Assembly: GCA_027186245.1 (NCBI GenBank)
Contig: CP114483.1
Coordinates: 2,614,001 to 2,678,000, forward strand
Length of the DNA: 64,000 nucleotides
Origin: Coriaria nepalensis
Lineage: Eukaryota; Streptophyta; Magnoliopsida; Cucurbitales; Coriariaceae
Reading direction: 5' to 3'
Below, piece after piece: positions 11,306-22,543 of the stretch; within the stretch, counting starts at the first letter, position 1, and each line of letters begins with the position of its first letter. The translations under genes were made by a program, and so were the position numbers. The notes under the pieces are model-generated. The model ran no database searches. It saw only the letters and a list, made by a program, of their open reading frames with translations, and was not told where the DNA came from.

Positions 11306-13203
11306 TTATTCTTGTGTCCCACAATGCACCAACTCCACTGTACCAGCCTTTGTGAGCTCTCGAAGAAAATGGAAACGTACATCTATGTGCTTACTATGAC
11401 CCTGCATTACTGGGTTCTTTGAGAGTTTGATTGCAGAACTATTATCACAACGAATAATAGTTGACTTGCTTTGATTCAGACTCAGCTTTCCCAACACCCT
11501 TTTCAACCATACTGCTTGGCATGCACATGAAGCTGCAGCAATAAACTCTGCCTCTGTGGTAGATAGATTTACCACTGGTTGTTTTCTTGATGACTAGGAT
11601 ACTACTCCTGAACTCAATAAGAACACATAGCCTGAAGTACTCTTTCTGTCCTTCAAATCTCCAGCATAATCACTATCAGTGTACGCAACAAGTTCATCAT
11701 CTCCTCCCTTCTTATAGAAAATTCCAAACCCAGTTGTTCCTTTCAAATATCTCAACACCCTTTTTGCTGCCCGTAAATGAAGTTCAGTAGGATTCTCCAT
11801 ATATCTACTAATAAGACTCACCACAAACATCATGTCAGGTCGAGTAGCAGTCAGATACATAAGATTACCCACAATTTGTTTATAGTAAGTCTTGTCCACC
11901 TTAACTCCACCTTCATCCTTCATGAGCTTAAAGCTAGGAACAATAGGATTACGAACAAAATTACTTTTGTCCATTCCAAACCGTTGTAGAACCTCCAAAG
12001 CGTACTTCTTTTGACTGATAAAAACACCATCAGATCTTTGCAAGACTTCAAGACCAAGGAAATACCTCATCTTACCAAGATTTGTCATGTCAAACTCATG
12101 CTTCATGGAATTTTTAAACTCTGTAAACGTCAATTCATCATTTCCAATAAAAATGAGATCAACATAGAGACTTACAATTAATACTTTGCCTTCATTGTTT
12201 GTCTTGATGAATAGAGTATGCTCATAGTTACACTTCTCAAGGCATTCTTTCATGAAATAGGCCTCTATATGGCTGTACCAAGCACGTAGTGCTTGTTTAA
12301 TAAGCCTATAAAGTGCCTTTTTAACTTGTAAACTTTATGTTCAGCCCCCTTTTGTATATAACCATAAGGCTACTCCACAAAAACCACTTCATTCAACTCA
12401 CCATGTAAAAATGCAGACTTCACATCTAATTGATAAATAGTCCATCCTTTTTGAGCTGCAAGTGCTGTCACCAATCGAATTGTCTCCATGCATGCCACAG
12501 GTGCAAATACTTCAGTATAGTCTACCCCATGCTGTTGAGAATACCCCTTCCTCCAGATTGAGCTTTGTCTGCCTTGTCCCCTTCCTCTAAAACTTCCACG
12601 GCCTCGACCCCTTCCTCCAGATTGAGCTCCATGAGTAATCTTCAAAGCGTGTTCTTCTTCCTCATGAGAACTCATGCGTTGTTCATGCACAAGCAGGCCG
12701 CTCTGCAACTCATCAATGGTTAAGGTGTCTATATCCTTAGACTCCTTAATAGAACACACAACATAATCAAACTTTGGCGTCATGGATCTCAAAATCTTTT
12801 CAACTACAACAACATCTCCCTTGTCATCACCATTTGCTTTCATCTTGTTGGCTATGGTAAGGGTCTGTGCAAAATACTCATTTACAGATTCCCCTACCTT
12901 CATGTGAAGAATTTCAAATTCCTTCCGGAGAGCTTGCAAGTGAGCACGCTTTACTCGCGTTGTACCTTGATACTTCTGCTTCAAAGAATCCCATATGTTC
13001 TTTGCTGTGTCCTTGTTGAGGATTGTCTCCAGGATCGAACGATCTATTGCTTGAAATAGATAGTTCCTTGCTTTCAAATCTTTCAACTTCTGATCTTCTA
13101 TGTTCTTCCTCTGAGCATCTGTGAGACCTTCTGCTGCTGCAGGAATCTCATTCTCCACCAAGCCCCAATACTCCTTAGAACGCAAGAAGTTTTCCATGAG
13201 CAT
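11306..13203 (-). pseudogene. Copia gag-RT-RNase H remnant
   Basis: Minus-strand reading: a gag of the UBN2 type (13203 to about 12600; MLMENFLRSKEYWGLVENE...) ends in an SGGRGRGRG stretch. It then passes in frame into the start of reverse transcriptase (HGVDYTEVFAPVA, LDVKSAFLHGELNE). Zinc knuckle, protease and integrase are absent. An in-frame TAG follows VVFVE (near 12367), one A is lost from an A run (near 12320), and RT continues at 12253-11594. The YVDD catalytic box reads YVDL, lacking one Asp codon. A Trp-to-TAG stop at 11594 precedes the RNase H part (STTEAEFIAAAS, RCDNSSAIKL). It cannot transpose on its own. Confidence 0.88.
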
Positions 13204-13300
13204 TGCCCAATGATCATAATGCCCATCAAATTTCGGAACTGCTGGCTACACAAAAGAATTTTCTGTCATCACTACAACGTAAAAGATTGTTGCTTCTAAA

Positions 13301-13539
13301 TGTTAGGAATCAGAAAAACATAAGGAAAGGATAAGGAAATTGGAAAAATCTTTATATCTATTGAAAAGCAAACTTGGCTATCTTATAGCCTTACAGAGCA
13401 ACATTTGAAAAAACAAGAAAAATAGCAGCTCACGTTTTTTAGATCCTAATAACATGGTAAGACTAATTCAATTAACAACTAACCCTTAACAATAAGGATT
13501 TATTGACTGAGTGGCAACAACCCACTAAAGCACCCAACA
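13301..13539 (-). repeat. Copia 5' LTR
   Basis: 239 bp, TG...CA ends on the plus strand, directly followed by the second TGCAT target copy. It pairs with 10942-11181. Confidence 0.93.
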
Positions 13540-15939
13540 TGCATTGCCTTCCATTTTAGGCAGAGTGTCTCAATTTGGTATGCTTGTGCTGACACAATCA
13601 TTTATAGGACATATGAGTAAAGTGGCCTTGCTGCTTATGCTCTTGTACAGATCATCACTTTCCAGTTTCTCCTGGAAAAAATGGTAAGATTATAGGATTA
13701 TGCTTCTACTTTTGCATTTCTCACGATCTTTTCCGGCTTCATTTGTTGTAGCCTTCAATTTTTAAGCAGCGTAACAACAAATTATCTAACTTTTGCCTCT
13801 TGAAAATATCATTTATACAGTTGGGAATGTCGAGTGTTACAGAGACTCTGTGCGGGCAACCATTTGGAGCAAAGCAATACCACATGATGGGTATCTACTT
13901 ACAACGCTCATGGATTGTCAATCTGGCTACTGCAACAGTTCTAATCCCTATCTTAATCTTTGCAACACCGATTTTCCAACTACTTGGCGAGGAAGATAAC
14001 ATCGCAATTGCCACGGAAGCTATCTACCTATGGTTCATTCCCTACATGTACTTCACATCCATTAATTTACCCCTATCGATGTTCTTACAGACGCAACTCA
14101 AAAACCTTATTGTCGGATCGGTTTCTGGTCTTTCTTTTGTACTCCATTGCTCTTGTCCTGGATCCTTGTCACCATACTCGATTTCGGAATACCCAGCCAA
14201 TGGGTTCCTTGGTTCTCTCTAACTTGTTTTTGCTGATTAGTGAGTTAATTTACGTATATGGAGGTTGGTGCCCCAATTCATGGAAGGGCTTCACTTTAGC
14301 TGCCTTCTCAGATTTGCTTCCCGAGTTCATTAACAAGCGATTAAGTTCATATCAGTTGATCTGTTTCTATCTAATTTACGGCAAGTCCTTTCTTAATCAC
14401 TTGTTCATTTTTCCTTGTTTTTTCTTTGCTTACTTTTACAGTTTAGAGGTCCTATGCCGTTTTAGTCTTACTGGCTGGCTACAAGTCAGATGCTGAAACT
14501 GCAGTATCTGCATTCTCAATCTGGCAACGTTTCATCTATAGATTTCTTACAGCACATTTACTTTTTCTTTGCCAGGCATTCCGATTTAGAGCTAAAGTCT
14601 AATTCTCTGCATGCAGCCTCAACACCATAGCTTGGGAATTCATGATATTCCTTGGTTTCTTAATATCAACAAGGTAGAATCATATGATTCTACTATGGAA
14701 GTATTAATAACCTTTTCTTATAGTGTGCGGGTGTCTAATGAACTCGGGAGGGGTGGTGCTAAAGCTGCAAAATTTGCTATAAAAAATGTTATGATTACTT
14801 CACTATGTCTTGGATCGATCCTTACTATACTCTGTATAGTTTTTGGGTATAAAATCGCCTACTTGCTTACAACCGAGGAGTAAGTTGTTGAAGCCGTCTC
14901 AGATCTATCTGTTAATTTTGGGATCTCGATTTTTCTCAATACTTTTCAGCCAATTCTCACAGGCACGTGGTTGAGAACATGTATATTGAGAGAAATACAT
15001 GTAGAACCGATTTACCATACTGCAAATGCAAGAGCAGAGGGTTTCGACTGATTCCGAGAAATATTGCAGGTGCGGCTGTAGGTGCAGGTCGCCAGGGTAT
15101 GGTTGCTTACATAAACTTTGGTTGCTATTACCTTGTCGGGGTCCCTGTCGGAGCTCTTCTCGGATATGTTTCCGATCTTGATGTAAATGTAAGAAAATAT
15201 TCTCCCTCAATTTTAACTTTTTCTTGTCTTAAGATCCCAATTGTTTCTTACTATACACCTCTATGATTTAACAGGGAATATGGATAGGTTTGATTATTGG
15301 TGTTGTACAATCTCTTGTTCTTGGTTATATTACCTATACAACGGATTGGGATCGACAGGTATGTGCTCGATGAATGCTCCAAAGTTTTGAATTAAACAAA
15401 GGTTGGGATACCTCTCTCTGTTTCATGATAGTTTAACATTTTTTTCCTCGTTGTCTTCTTTTTGTTAGGTGAAAATGGCTTCCAACAGCCTCAATAGGTG
15501 GCTGTTGAAATCAACGGAGGAATCTAACGACAATCAAAGTCAAGAAACACTAACCAAGTAGAATAGTAATAACTATCCCTGGTGATCGGCGAAAGTTCGA
15601 ATAGAATTGGAATCATCTTAGTTTCCACGGTGTAATAACCCTGTCTATGAGGCAGAGCAGACACATCACTATTGTCATAGAGCAGAGAAATTTTTCTCAG
15701 TTATAAAATGTGGGGCGTACAGATATACATGTATGACAAAGCAATTGACATTCTTCTTTCAGTTTTTCTTTTCGAGGCAAAGAATTCAGGTAAAGAGCTG
15801 CAATTTTATACAAATTTCCATGGAATTTTACTTGAAATTTCAGTATATGGTAGTGTGTGGATCGTCTATTTCAATTTGCAGAGGGTAGAATGCCAATAAG
15901 AAAGAAAAGGCGGGGAACGTATAAAGTGTGCAAAGAAAA

Positions 15940-18511
15940 TTATCTTTTCAATAGGTTATATGCTGGCAGATCTTTGATACTGGAGACATCTTCAAGTGCA
16001 AGCTCGCGCTCTAGCTGAGTTCTTGTAGATTTCAATACCTCCTGGAAAAAATAGAAAGTACCGAATATTGCAATTCAAAAAAAAAAAAAAGTCAGACATG
16101 AAATTGGAGGCAAAGGAGGGAGATATGATTCTGTTAAAATGTGTTTACATTGAAATCCATATATGAAGCGCGTTTTGCGAGCCATTGAGCATCCATCATT
16201 TGAAAGGCTATACAGAATAGGTTATCGAACGCCATGTCATCATCCTTGAGTAGTTCTAAGAAATTTATCCCAGCCAAGGAAGTTGGCTTTCCTGCAAGAA
16301 AAATAATAACAAAAACAAAAATTTAATTCAATAGGTTTACCATCAATTGAAGAAAGATTATGCGTGCTGAAAGTAAATAGGTTTATCGTGTAAATTTTCA
16401 CTAGTAGATCTGTACATATAAAACCAGAAAATACTTTATGTTCCTTTTATCTTAGAAGAAGTGTTACCTGATTGGAGATCCAACATCTGGACCAACATGA
16501 ATGAAATATTAATGCCAGCTACAGCAAATGGATATTCCCACTCGGCTCTAGTCCCATCTAGCTTATTCAACAGTCTCTGAAACGAATCCTATAAAAGAAT
16601 ATAGGTAAGTAGACACACAAGGAGAGGAAGCCAGTCTACCAGGTTGGAACAAAAGATGAGGAAGACAATGGGAAAGAACACAAACCGGATATTTCTGGGC
16701 GAAAAATATTAGATTCATCAATGATATAAATCCACCACCCCTAGAAAAATTATTGATGAATATTTAGCATAGCTGCATAGGTATATGTTTATGTTCACAT
16801 AAAAAATGTGAACAAAACCAGATGGAAAACTTTTGTTGTAGGTTCTATTTAATACCTAAAATCTGTTGAAGGATCGGAACCTTGCCAGCCCATCTCCTTC
16901 CAGAGTTCAGATTTAAGAGCCGGTAGTTCCCTGTCTGGATAAGCTAACCTCCATAGTTGTTTAAGTGCATCCTGTGACTCAAAGTACTCAAATCAACTTT
17001 TATCATTTTGATATGTAAGTAATAAAAGAAAACAAATACTTAAGAAGATCCAGCCTAAGTCACATGGGGGACCAAAAGTATATCATTTTTAGAGCATATT
17101 AAGAAAAAACCTCAATTTCAAGGCATCCAGCAGAGCACAACGAGAATATAGTTGGAGAAAGATGCAATAACAATAATAAAACAAGTAATAATGATGCAAC
17201 TTCAGAGAAATACATACTTGATGCTCAACACGAGAACCATCAAAGGGGACCCCAACCCTCTCCTTTAAGTGTCCGAATCTTTCCTCCTAGCACATCATAA
17301 AAGAGAATACAAAACACCATAGTAGGTTACTCCTATGAAATAAAAATTAATCGTTACATTTTTAGGAAAAATATAAAATAATCTATAAAAAAAAAAGTGC
17401 TTTAAAAAAATCAAAGACATAAATTTGGGGTAAGGGATTCACAAGGACGCTTTTCTTCCTTCAATGTCAATAGCACATAGCAAATTGCAAGACAAAATTT
17501 ACATGATGTCATTTACCTGTAAAGGACTAAGAGAAGGTGGAAGCAACTTATGCCTTTGACCATTTTGCGTGCTCAAAGTAAGGGGTAAAAGCCGTCCAAT
17601 GAATGATCCGGACCCAAGGACAATATTTGCTAGAGAATCAAGATAGAATATCAGTCAATCAAACTCATCATCCTAACCAACCATTAATGCTACTACCAAT
17701 CAACGTTAATATACAAATCATCAACCTATAAATAAAACATGATCTTTCTTAATGTAGCCTCCGGATGATGCTCAAAGATTAACAAAAGACCAAATGCAAA
17801 TTCTCAGAATTTGTGAGTACGTGTGTTATGATGTAATATGCACTTGATATCATGGCAATAAGGAAAATCAGTTATCTTCAAGTCCAAACTCTAAAAATAT
17901 CTCCTCATATGGATCCAACTATATCCTATGACTAAGTGTCAATGAAACTATTGTCTTTTAAAATTTTGGGATTTGGTATAATGTACCATACTCCTAAAGA
18001 AAACATCTAAGATGGTGGACAAATCTGAACAGAATTGGACACCAATCCAATCCATTGGAAAATTGATATGTTAGTATGTAATAAACGTTCTTCCTTTATC
18101 GAAGACAGCATTTAGGAGAGCCCCCCTTGACAAAAATGGCATGAAAAAAGTAATTTCAGCAAATGACTGTACCTAACCATCGAGCCCATTGAGCAAGTAC
18201 ATGAGAGAAGAGAAGTGTCCAATGAAGGTGTTGCTTCCTCCGCTCATCATCCCAACTATCTTCATGCATATGTTTCTAATGAAGCAAAACATGAGTGCAA
18301 ACCAACCCAAAATATAAATAACAATAATAAAAAATAAATAAAATATTAAAAAAACAACAGTAATTCCAACCTCAGGCTGCCTCTCATCATATTCATAGTT
18401 TCCGAGCAGAGGCTCATCCAAACCATCAAGACCAGAAGTGTCCAAAATCTCATTCCTTTTTCCATCAACATCTCCATGATGGAGTCTTCTCCTTAAGGTC
18501 CTTGATGTCAT
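15940..18511 (-). CDS. ELMO domain-containing protein
   Basis: Nine coding exons: 18371-18511, 18173-18275, 17517-17629, 17218-17286, 16856-16971, 16686-16740, 16468-16588, 16149-16291 and 15940-16041. They give 321 codons (320 aa) with all phases matching. The N-terminus MTSRTLRRRLHHGDVDGKR and the WTLLFSHVLAQWARWLAN segment are typical of plant ELMO proteins. The ELMO/CED-12 domain covers roughly residues 125-285, including LWRLAYPDRELPALKSELWKEMGWQGSDPSTDFRG. Family knowledge: animal ELMO acts with DOCK proteins as a Rac exchange factor, and animal ELMOD proteins act as Arf-family GAPs. Plant functions are less defined. No lesion is seen. The 5' leader appears to contain an intron. Confidence 0.95.
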
Positions 18512-19080
18512 CAATCAAGCCTATTTATATATCCCTGCATGCCATTGCAAAACAACCCCATAAGTGAAAACTAGTCAACATTTCAAATTAAGCATATGGC
18601 AATAGCAAATTCGATTGAAAGCAAACCGAAAGATCAATAAACCAACAAGCACAGTTCACGTTACAGTATTGAACTGACCTAGTAACAATCTTAATAAGAA
18701 ATTCCTGCCCAATTCAAAATGTGATCTAAATTCCTAGAATGCTGACCCAATATATTTTTTTTCTGTAAAAAAAAAAAAAAACCCTCTTTTACAGGCCAAT
18801 TGCAAAATTAAGCCCTTTTATAGCTTCTCAGAATCAACCCAATTGGGCGAACAGTGTCACAAGCCCGATTAAGATAGTTCTCAAGAAATAGAAAGTTGAA
18901 TTAGTAAAAACAAATAAATTAATCGAAAGAGAACAATCATAGAGCTGAGATAAGCTGAAAAAGGGGGAGGGGAGGGAGTGATTACCTGGGAATTTGACTT
19001 GATTAATTGAAGGAGATTTCTTCGATCTAGCTACTTCCCCTTGTTTCCCTTTTCGATGCGTTTCTTAGAGTTAAAAGAAA
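18512..19080 (-). promoter_or_regulatory. ELMO gene 5' leader with probable intron
   Basis: Upstream of the ATG, a good acceptor (tgcag, exon from 18534) and a good donor (CCCAG|gtaat, exon ending 18986) suggest a leader intron at 18535-18985. The first non-coding exon and promoter would lie to the right. Transcription start not located. Confidence 0.5.
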
Positions 19081-19690
19081 TGTAAAACCCTAAATCTACT
19101 CCATATCTCTGTCCGAACGTGTTCACCAAAACCCAACCCAACCCGCTGCTGAAAGATTTGTTTTTTCACGTCATTAGTACAGTAACAATTAACAATTAAC
19201 AACAATAATAATATTATTATTAATTTATTTTCTTCTTTCAATCTTTTACGGTTTGGTTCCGACTTAAATTTGGCAGTTTACTAAGCTCCTATACGAACCG
19301 CGTGTTTGGTAATTAGAATAATTTTTATATAAACTATATAAAATAATTACCAAATATTTATACTCTTAGATTTGCAGTTTAAAACGACAGTTGGGGTAGT
19401 TAATTTACTCAAAACGTCAAATCTCGAATTATTAATAAATGAGCTAAAAATTATGAATGCAAAATGGGACCCTCGGTTAATGGGTTATGTGAAAAAAAAA
19501 GTTGCAAACGGCCAAAAAAAAGAGTTTCTTACCAATTTTATCCAATTTTCTCTTTATTTCTTTTTCTTTCCTTTTAAAAACTAACAAAATGGTGAAATTA
19601 CTAAATTATCCTTATTCCTATCAACAGTTGAGTTTTCGAAAATGATTTTTTTTTTCTTTCACCTGATAAATTTTTCTTACATAAAATCAT
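19081..19690. other. Intergenic, AT-rich
   Basis: Promoter side of the ELMO gene, then AT-rich DNA with poly-A and poly-T runs. The short open frame at 19372-19584 has no recognisable family or composition. Confidence 0.6.
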
Positions 19691-20816
19691 TGTTTCATTA
19701 AAATTTAGGGTATAGGATTTAAGGTTCAAGTTAAGAATTTAGAGTTCATATTTAGGATTAGTGTTTAAGGATTAGGTTGGATTAAGATTTAGGGTTTATG
19801 GTTAGTATTTAAAGTTTAGCTTTAAGGTCAATATTTATGGTTTATGGTTAGTATTTAAGGTTTAGGTTTAGAATTAATGTTTAAGGTTTATAGTTTAAGA
19901 TTCAGGTTTAGGTTTAGAATTAATATTTAGGTTTTAAGGTTTATTTTTAGGGTTAATATCTAAGGTTTATGGTCAATGTTTAATAATTAGGTTTATCATT
20001 AATGTTTAAGAATAAGGTTTAGGTTTGAATTAATATTTAAGATGAAAGTTTATGATTAATATATAAGGTTTAAAGTTTAGAGTTATAAGATTCGAGATCT
20101 AGATTTTAAGATGTAAGTATAAGATTTAGAGTTTAGGGTATAAGGTTTATGATTTAGATAATAAACCTTAAACACTAACTCTAAACCTTAAATCCTAAAC
20201 TTGAATCCTAAACCATGATCCTTAAACATTAATCATAAACCTAAACCTTAAAGATTAATCATAAACCCTAAATCTTCATCTTAAACCCTACATCTTAAAT
20301 ATTAATCTTAAACTTAAAGTTTAAACATTAACCATAAACCTTAAATATTAACCCTAAACATAAACCTTAAATACTAAACCCTAAATCCTAAATATTAAAC
20401 ATAAGCCTAGATCTTAAACTATAAACCTTAAACATTAATCATAAACCTAAACCTTAAACCATAAACCCTAAATATTATCCCTAAAGCCTAAATATTAAAT
20501 CTTAAATCCTAAACCTTCATCTTAAACCCTACATTTGAAATATTAATCTTAAACCTAAACCTTAAATATTAACCATAAATCTTAGATATTAACCCTAAAT
20601 ATAAACCTTAAATACTAAACTCTAAACCATAAATATTAATCTTAAACCTATACCTTAAACCCTAAATCTTAAATATTAATCTTAGACCTAGAACTTAAAC
20701 CTTAATTTTAAACCATAAACCTTAAATATTAACCCTAAATCTTCATCTTAAACCTAAACCTTAAATATTAATCATAAACTTTAAATATTAACCATAAACA
20801 TAAACCTTAAATACTA
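19690..20816. repeat. Opposed telomere-like degenerate arrays
   Basis: From about 19700 to 20155 the plus strand is built of variants of TTTAGGG (tttagg, ttaaggttta, tttatggtta). At about 20160 the polarity flips, and to about 20816 the same family appears as its complement (ccttaaa, ccctaaa, cctaaac). Units are 6-8 bp and highly degenerate. The two arrays could form a long imperfect hairpin. A similar single-polarity tract lies at 61797-62170. Confidence 0.85.
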
Positions 20817-20823
20817 AGGTCGT

Positions 20824-21030
20824 ACCCATTGAGCCATCGAGATCAAAGAGTTAGAAGTCTCTGATCTCTCATCTCGATGGGTATTTTTCAGACCAATCGA
20901 GCCATCGAGGCCTTACTCATCAAGCTATCGAGATGAGAGATCATAGACTTTCAACTCTCTGGCCTCGATGGGTACTTTTTTGACCCGTTGAGAAATAGAG
21001 CTATCAAGGTTGTACCCATCAAGCTATCAA
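20824..21030. repeat. Foldback of two arms of about 60 bp, plus a third partial copy
   Basis: Arm 1 (about 20826-20882) contains ctgatctctcatctcgatgg. Arm 2 (about 20917-20974) reads as its reverse complement (ctatcgagatgagagatca, then ctctggcctcgatggg). A third partial copy, tacccatcaagctatcaagat, follows at about 21015. Related tcgatggctc phrases occur in the insertion at 2220-2700. Confidence 0.75.
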
Positions 21031-21060
21031 GATCTACATTTTTTAGCATTTTCATTTTTC

Positions 21061-22543
21061 GATGCCAACTTTGCTCTCTTGTATCTATCATTCCTGGATT
21101 CCTATAATGCCGCTAGCAAATCTTCCTTTCATCGCTTCTTTTCATTACTTATGTTTGGATTTTTAGGAATGATTACCTCTTCTTAGAGGTAAGAAGGGAA
21201 ATGGGTTGGACGGAGATGAAGTTGGGTATAGAATGATGAAGATGTGATGGAACAATTGTTGATTGTGTGTGCAATTTAGAGGGAAGGTGAAGAGTTTTTT
21301 TTTTTTTTTTCTTTCATTTTTTGAATGTGAATAACTATAAGGATATATACGAGTAATTTTTATTTTTATTTTTCAAGTTTTTCAAATTCGAAAATAAGAA
21401 AGAGACTATTTGGTTTATAAGGTTTAGCCTACTTATTAGGTCGGATTTCTTAAGGTGGCTACTTTTACAAATTCTCATGCAAAATTATGTAAGTGAAGGC
21501 AGGGGCGGAGTCCGGAAAAAGAGAACCATGAGTGAGTTTTGAGCTCGAGGTGGATATCACGGTATTAGACTTTGATAACCTAAAACCTTAGGTCTTGACC
21601 ATCTGACAACTCCATTTATAATGCATAGAATCTAATTAGATAAAACTCATTGTATATATATTTAAGGTGTAAGTATATTTGAGGGAACAAACAGATGACG
21701 TACATATATAGATATATAAAGGATCTCAAATAAAGATTTAAGGATGGAGATCTCGTACTTACATTATTATATAGACATTTAAGAAAAATTACATGTAAAT
21801 TCATAAAATATAACTAAAATATGTTACTTCATTTCACTTGATGTCACATTAATCAATTTACTTTTATTAGATCTTATCATCATCTCCCTGCGAGTGCGGC
21901 CTCATCAATATATGTTTCATATATTGTCACATGTCATAATTTATTCACTAAATTGTACATTTAGGAAACTAATAATGAATGCATAATACAAATTAAATAA
22001 AAAACATTAAATAACTCGAATTATACCAAACACTAACACCATATTTGACATTCATTCATCCTAACATCATATTTGTTTTTGAGTTTGGATTGGATGACAG
22101 ATTGATGGAGTGAGTAGATAAAGGATGGTGAAAATGCCAAATGGAGGAGTCGAGCGGCAATATCTCCTCCTCTCTCAAATCTAAACCAACAGTTTTGCTC
22201 ACAACACCCGTCTTCTACTCCTACGCCCTGGTCAAACAAACACACACATCCTTCCTTCCTTAATCTCAAACATCAACAACCGATTAATCTCACAGAATTC
22301 AAGTTTCCAAACACACCAAAAAACAAAAAGAAAACAAGAACATGACAACGGTTCTTGTCTTCTCTTCAATCTCCACAACGTCTTGCATTGTAACAACTTG
22401 TAAGTTGTAATCTTAATCTTCTCAATCATCCCCATGCAGATATCTTCATTACATTTTTTCTAACTATTTGATTTGTCTGCATTCACATCCTTTGTAAAAT
22501 AAGATACTTGAGCTGGCTCTCAATCTTCATTGAATTCTCAAAG
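21061..22543. other. Intergenic and SEC14 upstream region
   Basis: No gene is recognised to the left. A T-rich tract (21296-21311) and AT-rich DNA occur. The right-hand 400 bp, with C/T-rich stretches (22150-22400), is probably the promoter and leader of the SEC14 gene. Confidence 0.55.

Larger units (their letters stand above)
10942..13539 (-). mobile_element. Copia-type LTR retrotransposon, internally deleted
   Basis: Two LTRs (10942-11181 and 13301-13539) begin TGTTAGGAAT and end CACCCAACA. They differ at roughly 15 sites, about 6 percent by eye. The element is flanked by a perfect 5-bp target duplication, TGCAT (10937-10941 and 13540-13544). A purine-rich tract (gaagggagg on the minus strand) abuts the 3' LTR. 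I did not find the usual initiator-Met primer site next to the 5' LTR. The interior is only about 2.1 kb because the protease, integrase and part of RT are missing. It is inserted into exon 1 of a MATE gene in opposite orientation. Confidence 0.95.
10839..15561 (+). pseudogene. MATE transporter copy 3, interrupted by Copia element
   Basis: Starts MDERLLESDDQVEG, closely resembling the intact copy. Exon 1 is split after WTVAL by a Copia insertion and resumes at 13545 to about 13683. It has lost one base in the segment matching 'ggaccttgcagcttatgct' (near 13625). Exon 2 starts at 13821 (LGMSSVTETLCGQPFGAKQ) but shifts frame near 14140-14150. Exon 3 (about 14442) has lost bases after 'ttagagg'. 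In exon 5 the codon matching GAG/GAA is TAA (14881-14883). Later exons are recognisable at about 15070-15188, 15275-15358 and 15469-15561. Exon order and intron positions match the functional gene, so this was a full-length tandem duplicate. The several independent lesions make a product impossible. Confidence 0.9.

Noticed and set aside
19690..20816. True telomere or chromosome end
   Set aside because: Units are highly degenerate, polarity flips, and ordinary genes continue on both sides.
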